DNA of 64,000 nt from the NCBI GenBank assembly GCA_903813345.2, contig CAIIXF020000002.1:3696001-3760000 (forward strand). Direction: 5' to 3'. Positions 33,121 through 45,100 of this stretch are shown here, one piece after another. Numbering within the stretch: the first letter of the stretch is position 1; every line of letters begins with the position of its first letter. A program made the translations under genes and the position numbers. This DNA is from Owenia fusiformis (Eukaryota; Annelida; Polychaeta; Sabellida; Oweniidae). Below the pieces are notes generated by a model. The model saw only the letters and a program-made list of their open reading frames with translations, was not told the origin of the DNA and did not search any database.

Positions 33121-36100
33121 GAATTGATTTTTGGAAAGGTAAAGCATATTGATTTTATCTGTTTGATTGAAAATAGAATCGTCTGTATGAATTTATTTTG
33201 CATTCAAAATGATTAAAAAATAATTCTTCTATTTAGTTCACTTTCTTTAATCATCATCTTGATTTTCGTTGATCCGCCAATTGTTTTGATATGTTTAAAT
33301 AATAATGCATATATTCCTACATATGTTTCGACATGTTGAACACCTGTCAACATCACTGTTTACTTATTAATGTAGGGTCTAGCAGGGGTCCATAAAAATT
33401 TAGAAATATTAAATCTTGATACTTTTGAAGTTTACAACAGATGATCTACTAATGAATTGCTTGCTTGAAAGGTTTGTTAAATTGAAAATGAGACCATCTG
33501 TCCGTTTGTATTTTTTGTTCAAATTTTTAAAAATAAATGACACAATTATTTCAGCTTCATTGTACATCTGTGTTGATCTTCAGGATTTCACCAGTAAAAA
33601 TACTATTTATCTGATGTAAAATCCATGTTTCTAGTCACCTTTATCACTGGTGTTCTCCAGGGTTGCATTTATTGTCACGCCTATTTTGATTCACGATCTT
33701 GTTATATTTTGATTCATTAACTTATTGGCAATAACATTTGAATGTGTGAGTGTATATAGCATGTACAGGCCCATTGAAAGGGTGGATGGGGATGCGTTTG
33801 GTGCTACTTTCTCCCTATGGCACCCCCTATGGCACCCCCCCCACTAAAACTTTTTATTATTTTTTCTAATTGACTCAAACGCTTTGGAAGTGCATATAAA
33901 TCACTGAATAGCATTGTACCCCGTGCACTCTCCTACTTGAAAACAGTGGAATTAAATAGTTTTTGATTTTTCATAATCTCAAACATAAAAAGTTTCCAGA
34001 AATTATCAAATAGTACCCCTCCCGAAACAATTGAATAAAATCAATAAGAATTTTATCATATTGTTTCTAACATTAAAAGTATTGGTAAAAGGATCTATCA
34101 AGTATCTTCATAATTTAGGTATTAATTCAATGTATTTTATTTCGATTTTTCTCTAAAATTGACTTAACATGGGGATATCATCATATTTTGAAATTTGATG
34201 ATATCCTCATGTTAAGTCAATGGAGACAAAGAAAAACAAAAACAGAAGATGTGACCTTTGCAAAGCTTTATCCACCTTTTAAAGTCAAGGTCAAGGTTTT
34301 TAGCACTTTTCTCTAATAATTTATCATATTTTCATATTTTTGTGCTAATGTTTTTATAATTGATGATTTTATAAATTAGACCCCTGCTGAAACCTCAAAT
34401 TTTTAAAAATCTGTAAAGTTGCATGATGTCCAACAAATTTAGAAATAGTCAATGATTTTATTATAACTTATGTAGACTAATTTAAATCGTTAGAATATAT
34501 TTTAAAAAATTAAACAGTGTTTGATGAGTTATACCATCCGCTGTGAGTTTGGAGTCCACTTTGGTCTTATATTTCAGTTGAAATCGTATAAAATGTTCTT
34601 GATATCACAGAGCTTATAAAAATTATTTTGAAAAATGACCCCTGCTCAATCCCAAATAAATGATAAACGGTAATGTTGTGTGATGCTCAACAAGCAAAAA
34701 TATATCCAGTGATATTAAATCGACCAATACAGTATATTTAAAACAGTGGAGCTTCAACATGAGGTAGTCATTAGAATTGTGTCAATTCCTTTAGTATTAA
34801 TACAACAGTAACAGTTGGCGCTATCTCTTGCCAAATAAACTACATACAGATTTGCAATTAATTGGCCATTGCAGATTGCAAAATCAGATCGTCAAATAAT
34901 CGCTCCGTTTTTAAACGTATGCTTCATATCTACATCCGAAACTTTAGGATTCAATAAAGATAAGTTATAACTTTTACAGGGAGAAATGACAGATCCTTAC
35001 TTCATTTAGAATCGTTGATTTCTTCGGACAAATTCCGAGAAGAAACTGCTCAACATCGCGATCAGAGAAAATCCACGTTGTGTGTGTATGTCAATTTTCC
35101 ATTTCGCGATTCGCTCTTTGAATCAGAACGTTCGCAAATATGTACTGAAAAAGCAATCAAAAAGGACAAAATTTGATTGGTCAATATTTTTTCACTATGC
35201 ATTTCGCGTAGCTATTTGCGTGACCCGAAAGTTCTAAATCTAATTACGCAATTTTGTTTTTACACCTGCACGCTAAATAAAACAATGACAACATCGGAAG
35301 TATTCTTCTTTGTCATTGCTTTAATAGTCAGTATACCGAGTTTTAATAAATAAAAGATTGTACAAAAATTCGGAAACGAGTACTATAGCTTTGCTTTCGG
35401 ACCACTGAACAGAGTGACCTAGATAATAGCGACGCTTCTTTCGTCTACTGCTCAGTGATTTGTTGGTTTTCAACGTAACTTATGATGTAATTTGAAGATG
35501 AATACTTTTATTCAGTTGTTGCATCGATGTTGCAGTCTGTAGCGCGGTAAGATTGGCATAAAAGTATTGAAAGTCGAATGGAATTGTTTTTTCCAATATG
35601 GCGACTAGTCAACTGATCATGTGACCTTCTCTTCCGGAATATTTTCTCACTTTTCAATCATCGTTTTCACCACGCTATGAATCAATACAATGAAAAAATA
35701 GCTGTTATATAAAGATTAATAAGATATCAATCGTTTATAACAATTTTTTCTGTACCCTCGTACGGGAATATGAACGAATATATCGTTTGAAAAATAGGTG
35801 TGAAAATCCCCATGTTAAACCTATTAGGGAAAACAAGGAATTATAAATTTGTTCCTCCGCGAACTGCATCATGGGAAATATTTTGACCTTATAAGGAAAG
35901 ATTTTCGCGTCTCCTCTTTTGAAGAGGGAACAGCGATTTCGAGAATTAAACTCGCGTGATAAAATACGGCATTTTAATTGGTTACTACTCGTGTTGCCAT
36001 GACGCGAAAGGCAGTAGTAAACACTGAACATGTCAATGAACTGCCATATATTGAATATTTGTCTCTATGGTTGGTTAACTATACACGGCTTCTGAATGAA

Positions 36101-39100
36101 TATAGTAGTCGTAGTAAATTTTAACACCAAATTCAAGGTGTGTCAAATTAAAATGGCCTCACAAGACAAGGTTGAAATATCGGCAATTTGATGGTGATAT
36201 CTGGTCTGCGATAGATAAAAATTGACTGCCCGCATCACGTGTCACGTGACACTATATTTGTTAAAAAATGAAAGTGATAGTGGCAATTTTTAATCTTACG
36301 TATATCCCCCTATCACACCAAACTAGTTCTTACCCGTTCTTGCCAGTCCTACGAAAACGTCGTAAAACGGGCTCAATCTGACTGTGGTCGGGAAATATGT
36401 CTAAAATAATTAGCTACTTCGTTCAGAAACAGTCTTCAATACGTCCATCTCATTCACAGTTCGTTCAGGTCGCACCACGTCGGTATGCAACGTCGTATAA
36501 CGCGTCCCTTAGTCTAGAAGGTCATCATGACCTGATTACAGAACGGTATGGTCGCCATCGAATTTTGAATCATTTTAAAATTCTAAAATCGCCTTCCCGA
36601 CTGAAAACGTTCATGAAGTCCGTAAATAGTCCTTAAAAAGTTGCAGCTACATTCATTCCGTTCGCACACAGTTTAAAATCAGTTTTGAAGAACGCAGTGG
36701 CAACTTGTTTGGTGTGAAAGCTATATTTTAGCTAACTTGTTCATAAGCAGTCTTAAATACGTTCTTAATCAGTTTAAACCCGTTTGCAATTAGTTCTACC
36801 TCGTTCTCAAATCTCAATACGTCCTCAGACAGTTCGACTCGACTCATTCAACTTGTAAAAACGTCCATAGTAGGATTGAAGTGCGACAGTTCCGTTCGTA
36901 GTACGTCCAGCGCGTCGTTAGTACGTTGTCACTCGTTCTAATTGTAGAACGTGACGACCACGAGAGCATTTTGAGCATGTTCTAAGTTCTAGGGGAACTA
37001 CGTACCCGTTCAAGTACGTTCGATGAAGTTTGTAAATATACCCCAAACGGTTCTAAGTACGTCCAGTCCGTTCGTACATAGTTGAAGCCCGATTTCGAGA
37101 ACGTAGTGAGAAGTAGTTTGGTGTGATAGTAGGGTAAAGTGAACACCAATATTACAAACACATATCTATTTTTTATTATATATTTATTTATTCGTTATAC
37201 ATACATTTGTTTAATCCTACATTGATTTATTTTGGCGATAACTTTGCTATTAAATCTTTAACTAAGTTATGAAAAGCTCATACCTTACATTTCTCAGACA
37301 TTTATAATATGTACCCTTTGTGGTTTTGTTTTTAGCTGAAGCGAGCTGTATGAGAGATGCATTTGACAGTACAAAGTTCTATTTTGATGTTTATGTCTTC
37401 CACGATAATAATGCCATATCCCGAGTTATAGGAGGATCGATATCAGGTGGCTCCAGTCAAGGTATTTAAGTCTTTTCTCGTATGACTAACCCACATACAT
37501 CTATCTTTACCCCATGCAATATAAAGAGGTTCTTGTATGAGTACCCGTTCAAGATACAGAGTTTCTTGTATGAGTACCCGTGCAAGATGCAGAGTTTCTT
37601 GTATGAGTACCCGTGCAAGATGCAGAGTTTCTTGTATAAGTACTCGTGCATGATACAGAGTTTCTTGTATGAGTACCCGTGCAAGATATAGAGGTTCTTG
37701 TATGAGTACCCGTGCAAGATGCAGAGTTTCTTGTATGAGTACCCGTGCAAGATGCAGAGTTTCTTGTATAAGTACTCGTGCATGATACAGAGTTTCTTGT
37801 ATGAGTACCCGTGCAAGATATAGAGGTTCCTGTATGAGAACCCGTGCAAGATGTAGAGGTTCCTGTATAGGTACTCGTGCAAGATACAGAGTTTCTTGTA
37901 TGAGTACCCGTGCAAGATATAAAGGTTCTTGTATGACTACCCGTGCAAGATGTAGAGGTTCTTGTATAAGTACTCATGCAAGATACAGAGTTTCTTGTAT
38001 GAGTACCCGTGCAAGATATAGAGGTTCTTGTATGAGGATCCCGTGCCAGATGTTAAGGTTCTTATATAAGTACTCGTGCAAGATACAGAGTTTCTTGTAT
38101 GAGTACCCGTGCAAGATATAGAGGTTCTTGTATGAGTACCGTGCAAGATACAGAGTTTCTTGTATGAGTACCTGTGCAAGATACAGAGTTTCTTGTATGA
38201 GTATCCGTGCAAGAGGTAGAGGTTCTTGTATGAGTACCCTTGCAAGATGTAGAGGTTCTTGTATAAGTACTCGTGCAAGATTCAGAGTTTCTTGTATGAG
38301 TACCCGTGCAAGATATAGAGGTTCTTGTATGAGAGCCCGGGCAAGATATAGAGGTTCTTGTATGAGTACCCGTGCAAGATGTAGAGGTTCTTGTATAGGT
38401 ACTCGTGCAAGATACAGAGTTTCCTGTATGAGTACCCGTGCAAGATATAAAGGTTCTTGTATGACTACCCGTGCAAGATATAGAGGTTTTTGTATGAGTA
38501 CCCGTGCAAGATCGTCCATTATTGATGACCTTTGTTAATTCTTCTATATCGAATCGAATACGAGAAAAAGAAACATTATCAAAGCGAATAAGGAAGCACG
38601 GGTACGAGTACAAGTAAGTCTCGTCACAATGGAGCTTTGTTGCCTTGCGTATTTATGCATTTTTTGTCATATTTTTTATTGCATTGTATTTTGGTTAACG
38701 CCAATTTATTTTGATAAGTAAAATACAGAGTCATACGAATATAACTTTCTTGTACTCGTACCTGTGCAGGATTGTTCATTTTTAATTCTAGCGGAATCAA
38801 TTGGTGAATGATCTTGCGTTTTCATACTAAAGTTCGTTTTTGAGTTTTTTCTTATAGTTTTATGTATTTAAAGATATTTAAGAGACAGGGCCCTTTTTCT
38901 AAAGCCCTTTTTCGAAAAATAATTGAGATTACACAGGATACCTGTTATTTCTGCTTTTTAACACAATTTTAATAGAAAATTCAAATTCCAAACTCCTTAT
39001 CTCACTATAATTTACCAATGAAGAATGGGAATTGAGCAACTAAACTTGGCACTAAGTTAGATCCTAGGATAAACTCTAATCTAAGGGCTTTGATTTTTTG

Positions 39101-42100
39101 TTATATCACATATTTGCCTAGCAACCACATAGCAACCGCCTAAAATAACATATTTTACAATATAAATCCACTTAATATATGCTAGGATACTATAAGACCA
39201 TTACAAAAAAGTATTCTTTACTTAAATACAACAATTTTAACATATTTACAGAAGTGACATCACCATGTTACATAGCAACAACATGGTTACAATGCCCATT
39301 TTGACATTTGCAGACATATATCTATTATATGTTCACTGCTTTTGGATCTCTTCCACATCATTTCTTAACATATAGCAAATGTATTGATACAGTTATGTCT
39401 GACCATTTTCCCTAGCAACGGCTTGAAATAAAGGTAAAATTTGCCTAGCAACGACCTAGCAACATCTTAAAATAGCAATGTTTCTCATAAGAATTTCCCT
39501 ATATATCCACTATATGTACTTGAAGAAAATCAATATACATGTATATGTCTTTTGTAATTTATAAAGCTTTATAGCTGCTCACTTAAAAATCTTTAGTCTC
39601 TTGTGTAAAGCGTGTTTGGACATTTTTTGTCTTACGTATATCAAATTGCAATTCATGTTTCAGTTCTGAGATAAAGTAAACATGAAATATTCATCACATT
39701 GATACTTGATACATTTTCAGCATTAATACCCCTAAAATAATACTTTATTCGGTGAATTGCTTCAATTTCCTTTGCAGGTGCATATTTCGATGCAGTAGAA
39801 TGCACCATGGCATTTGCAGTTCCCTTTGCAGTCACATTTGGTGCATCCACATTTAATTATGACTTTACATGCTTTGGATGCTTAGGCAATATTGTCCATC
39901 TGGGCACCCACAATCCTGATGGGCTCCTTAACCATCCCCATAGGCTTGGTGAAGGAAGAACTGGATCCACTATATACCACTGCCCTCATACTTGTAAGAT
40001 CATTACATAAGTTCCATTGCTTGAAAACTGTATCCTTGCTATGATGGTAAAATCCAGATGTGGTATCAGTTCCAGTAAGGGCGTGGAACATTGGCAGCGC
40101 ACGTGGCCTTTGTGGTCGTAATGCTCAAGCAAATTCATAAATTGGAATGTAGGGTTTAGTTTTTCCTTTTGAAAATGCTATATAGATCTCAATCTGTAGC
40201 TCAGAGGCAAAGGCTATAAGGCTATCACAACATTACTGTCCACCGATCTTATCATAAATGTCCTGCAACCTTTTCCGACACCATGAGACATATCCAAAAA
40301 CATGTGTATCTGCCTCTTCCTGGGAGCAGGGACTATTATGGCATAATTAGCAGGATTACTGATGCACTCTCCTTCAATGGTTGAGACAAAAATTCTATCA
40401 TCTGCCATAATATGTCTTGTAACAGTTGCTAGTAGTGCAAAGAACTCTATCTTGTTGTCATTGTTTCTGAGAAATCCTATCCTAACACCAAACTACCAAG
40501 CAATTGGCAAGACTTTCTTGAAAGATAGAGCTCTTAGCACAATTCCTACATCCTTCAGCATCTCAAGTGGTAAAACTTGAAACTTTAAAAATAATGACTT
40601 GAATGTTTCAGCAAAGCCCAGATAGGATTTTAAGCTTTTAACAAGTATAACCTTGACCTAATGATTTAATCAGTAAAATATGGTGTCTTGATTTAAAATC
40701 TATATACTAGTATTTTGGACACGCCCTGCTGCAATACATAAACCCCATATGCTGGGTTCAGTGGAATATTACTATCCAAATGTGGAAAATTAACAATGTC
40801 ATGAGGCTGATACATAATATGTTTTTACATGTGTCTCATGGTGTTGGAAAAGGTTGCAGGTCAATGATAAGATCAGTGGACAGTAATGTTCTTGTGATAG
40901 CCTTAGCCTGTGCCTCTGAGCTACAGATTGAGGTCTATATAGCATTTTCAAAATGCAAAACGTATCGCTACATTCCAGTTCATGAGATTGCTAGAGCACT
41001 AGGACCACAAAGATCTTGTGTGCTGCCAATGTTCCACGCCCATACTGGAACTGATACCACATCTGGACTTTACCATTAGAGCAAGGTGACAGTTTTCAAG
41101 CAATGGAACTTATGTAATGATCTAACAGGTGTCCTTTTGACTCTAGCATATGGCCCACAGGCCCGTAGCCAGGATTTGCCAAGGGGGGGTTCAGTTATCA
41201 AAAATTTCCAGGGGGGGTTCACATTTGACAATTTTGGCCCAAATATGGCTAAAATCACAAGAGAAGTGCTCAAAATGGTGAAAAACTGCATGATTTTGAA
41301 AGCATTTTTGGCCAGGGGGGGTTCGCCCGAACCCTGCGAACCCCCCCCCCCCCCTGGCTACGGGCCTGGCCCATCAACCCTAACAACAGAAGTTAAAGGC
41401 ACAATTGAGAGGTTCATTATCCTGGTTTACCAGCCTACAAACAGTGAGACAGGCACATGTTCACTCATGACAGATGGATCCCACTAGAGTACCTCCAACA
41501 TGCGATGCAGAACTTTATCATGTCATGCGAGCAGCTCTCCAAGGAACACATAATGGTATATAGTGGATCCAGTTCTTCCTTCGCCAAACCTATTGGGATG
41601 GTTTAGGAGCGCATTAGGATTGTGTGTACCCAGATGGACTATACTATCGCTAGCATCCGAGGGATGTAAAGTCATAATTAAATGTGGATGCACCAAATGT
41701 GACTGCAAAGGGAACTGCAAATGCCATGGTGCATTCTACTGCACCGAAACTGTGCAACTGCAAAGGAAATTCTAGCCATTAATCCAAATAAAGTATTATC
41801 TTAGGGGTATCAATGCTGAAAATATAACAAGGATAAATACGATGAATATTTTGTGTTAAATTTTTATCTCAGAACTGAAACATGAATTGCAGGACTTTTG
41901 CATCATACATTTTATACTTTTGCTTTATAAATCAAAAGACATACATATATTTTCTTCAAGTACATAATAGTGGATATATAATGAGATTTTATGAGAAACA
42001 TTGCTATTTTAAGCTGTTGCTAGATCATTGCTAGGCAAATTTAACCATTATTTCAAGCCGTTGCTAAGAAGTTGCTAGGGAAAATAGTCAGGCATAACTG

Positions 42101-45100
42101 CATCATTTATGCTTAAATACAATTTCTGTATGTTAAGAAATAATGTGGAAGGGATCCAAAGGCATACAAGTGAGTATATAATAGGAATATGGTGTGCAAA
42201 TGTCAAAATGGGCATTGTAGCCTGTTGCCATGTTGTTGCTATGCAACATGATGATGTCACTTCTGCAGGCCTGTCAACTTGGGAACATCTAACATGAGTG
42301 ACTTGGAAATGTTGAAAAAGGTACGAAAAATTTCGAACGGAATGCGTGACATATCCGCAATTCGCGTGAAAAGTCCGAACGAAATGCGTACGTTTTTTTC
42401 CCGTCGTTCGTATTTTTGCTGTGTAGACGATCTTTTTTAGAAAATTTTCTACAAAAGATTTTTGCTTGACAATTACCAGGTAAAATGCGTATTTGCGTGA
42501 CATTTTCTGTCACGCAAAAATAACTGGCGTGACTTCAAATTCTTCAGCAAATGCGTGACAAATACGCAAATTGCAGGACAGTTGACAGGCCTGCTTCTGT
42601 AAATATGTTTGAATTGTTGTATTTTAGGATAAGAAGACTTTTTGTAATGGTCTTATAGCATCCTAGCATATATTAAGTGGATTTATATTGTAAAATATGA
42701 TATTTTAGATGGTTGCTATGTGGTTGCTAGGCAAATATATGATTTCACAAAAGATCAAACACCTCAGATTAGAGCCTATTTTAGGGTCCAACTTTGTGCC
42801 AAGTTTGGTTGCTCAACTTCCATTCTTCATTGGTGAATTATAGTGAGATAAGGAGTTTGAAATTTGATTTTTCTGTTAACATTGTGTTAAAAAGCAGTAA
42901 TAATAGGTATCCTCTGTATTCTCAATTATTTTTCTAAAAAGGGCTTTAGAAAAAGGGCCCTGTCTCTAAAATGACTTGAAATACATAGAACAATAAGAAA
43001 AAACTCCAAAACAAACTTTAGTATGAAAACGCAAGGTCCCTATGGGGGCCTTGCACCAATTGATTCCACTATTCGATTTGATAATGTTTCTTAATGTCGT
43101 CTCTGACTTAATTAAAAAATCATTTGAATATTATGAATGTAATGTGTTGATACTTCTTGAACATTTATTCAAAGATATAGACAGAAGAGCTGGGGAAATA
43201 AGGACGAATACACCACTTAGGGCTAGGCACAATGCTTATGGTCAAGGATATGACTGTCTAAAATCATTTACACAACCGTACACTGTCTTTTGTTGGTAGG
43301 TTCCTTTAATATAACACATTTAAGTGATACATGTGAATGGACCACAAGTGAAGGCATCAAAAGTGGCGAAACAGGACTGGTTAATGTTAGCACCGACGTT
43401 AGTGATAGAATGATTATCAGGACTGAATTCATAATTGATGAGGGGCTTGTAGGAAAATGTGGAGAGACACTGGGAGAGGTTTGGCAATTTTATATTTATA
43501 TGTATTGTATGCGCAAGTGCCAAAGGGAAATGACCAAAAATTGTTTCATCATTACATAGCAAGAAGAAAGAAAGCATATAAGAGTATACCAGTGATAACT
43601 GTACTTACAAGTAAAGTATTCATTTAAAAAACTGTCCGTCGTATGATGGGTTTTTAATAGAGCTAAGCATGGAGTAAAGAAGATTTGTGAATATTTTCAG
43701 ATTTATTAAAAGTTTGCTTTATGCTATTTTACAGAAACCATACGTCGTTTTTGGCCTGCTGATTCAGAAATACGTAGACATATTAACGTCAAAAAGCGAT
43801 TCTCTCTTTATAACTGCACAGTGCAACATCGAAACCGCAATCGGAAGTGTTATCTCAACATCACTTTCGCCAACAAGGTGTGTATTCTATTATTTCGATT
43901 TTATATGAGAGTTCAGAAAGGCAATTTCTTTAACGTATTTTTTCTCATTAAAACTGGATAAAAAGAGTTCAGAAATGATCGCATTGGTGCCATTGTTTGC
44001 TTTAAGAAAATATTTTTTAACAAAAATTTTTTTATCCGTCTCATCCAACTAATTCAATCAATGTCCTTGTCCCAAAATTTAAAAACCAAAAAGAAAATTA
44101 AAATGAATGCTTTTCATGTATTGCAATATATTTTTTGTAGCTTTTTTCCCAAGCATATATTTTTTGAATAGCATTTAATATTTTAGGACTTCAATTTAAC
44201 ATGCATGTCAGTTGAGCTTAATGTTGGTAGTTTTCTACCTAATACTTACTATACATGTAAAATGTAAATGTAAGCATGTGTACCATTTCGCCGTCTCTTG
44301 GATTCGTATTTCAATTTATCCCTTAAAAACGAAAAGGAGGCTTTCTTTCGAAAGATTATCAGGTGTATTTGATATGGCTACAAAATAATACAGAGACAAT
44401 TCTTATATAGTAGTTTTTATATATTTAATACCTTTTTATCTGTGAAATTTCGCTAATTCTCGTTTTTCGTGAGATTTTAATAGATTTGTAGATGAGACAA
44501 TTGACTAACACTTCCTTCTTTCATTACTATATTTTAATTTAGTGATGCATTTCCACAATAGTAACTTTACTTTGAGGATTTAAGCCTTGGACTCAGTGCA
44601 TTGTGTGCTGAACCATTCCATGAAGATGTTGTTTCCAAATCTTTGCATGACCGCGCAGCGGGAAACAACATCTGAGTGGAATTAAGTAGCCACAATGCAG
44701 TGCGTCTTGGGCTTAAATTTTTTCACTCTGCAACATATTTTCAACCATGGCACTCAAAATATAAAAGCATCACAAAAAAGAACATATTTTCAAGGAATCT
44801 TTTTGCAAGGGCAACTTGGCAAAGTATCAATTAACTCTGTTGACGGCTGTACTGGATTGTGTACATTCTCCCTCTGAATCTAATTTTATTCATGCTCTTT
44901 GATCGAAAATACAAGAGGTGATACGTAGAACAGCCAACTTGACAACAAGACATTTTGCAATTGTTGTTTGAAACAACCCTGTTATTGATTATTTCAAACA
45001 CTGTTCTATATGTGAAAAACTGTGTTAAGATTGGCTGGAATCAGACACACATTGTCTAGGTATTGAATTAAAGATTGAGCCCTGTGCTCGGTGCTTTGTG

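Larger units (their letters stand above)
30855..36305 (+). other. Introns 1 and 2 of the ZP-like gene, largely plain AT-rich sequence
   Basis: Apart from exon 2 (32668-32719), the CTA microsatellite and the 34159 hairpin, no copies, terminal repeats or frames were recognised. 33780-33850 has a short CTATGGCACCCCC direct repeat. Confidence 0.4.
38789..43071. mobile_element. 4.3-kb inverted repeat made of two head-to-head transposon remnants
   Basis: Outer ends TAGCGGAATCAATTGG (38789) and CCAATTGATTCCACTA (to 43071). The left arm runs to about 40320, the right from about 40795, with a loop between. Each arm carries the same degraded coding block. It lies wholly inside intron 3 of the ZP-like gene. 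The arms differ by indels: the right has two extra insertions (41158 and 42266), and the left lost a segment near 39985. Confidence 0.88.

Noticed and set aside
32959-33147. Serine-run protein on the minus strand
   Set aside because: Produced by a CTA microsatellite in an intron.
37466-38613. Long overlapping open frames of 100-183 codons on both strands
   Set aside because: They are frames through a 33-bp minisatellite; every frame shows the same 11-residue period and none has exon-like context.
42075-42503. 142-codon minus-strand frame
   Set aside because: It spans the boundary of a 328-bp nonautonomous insertion and host repeat; composition-driven and without recognisable motifs.
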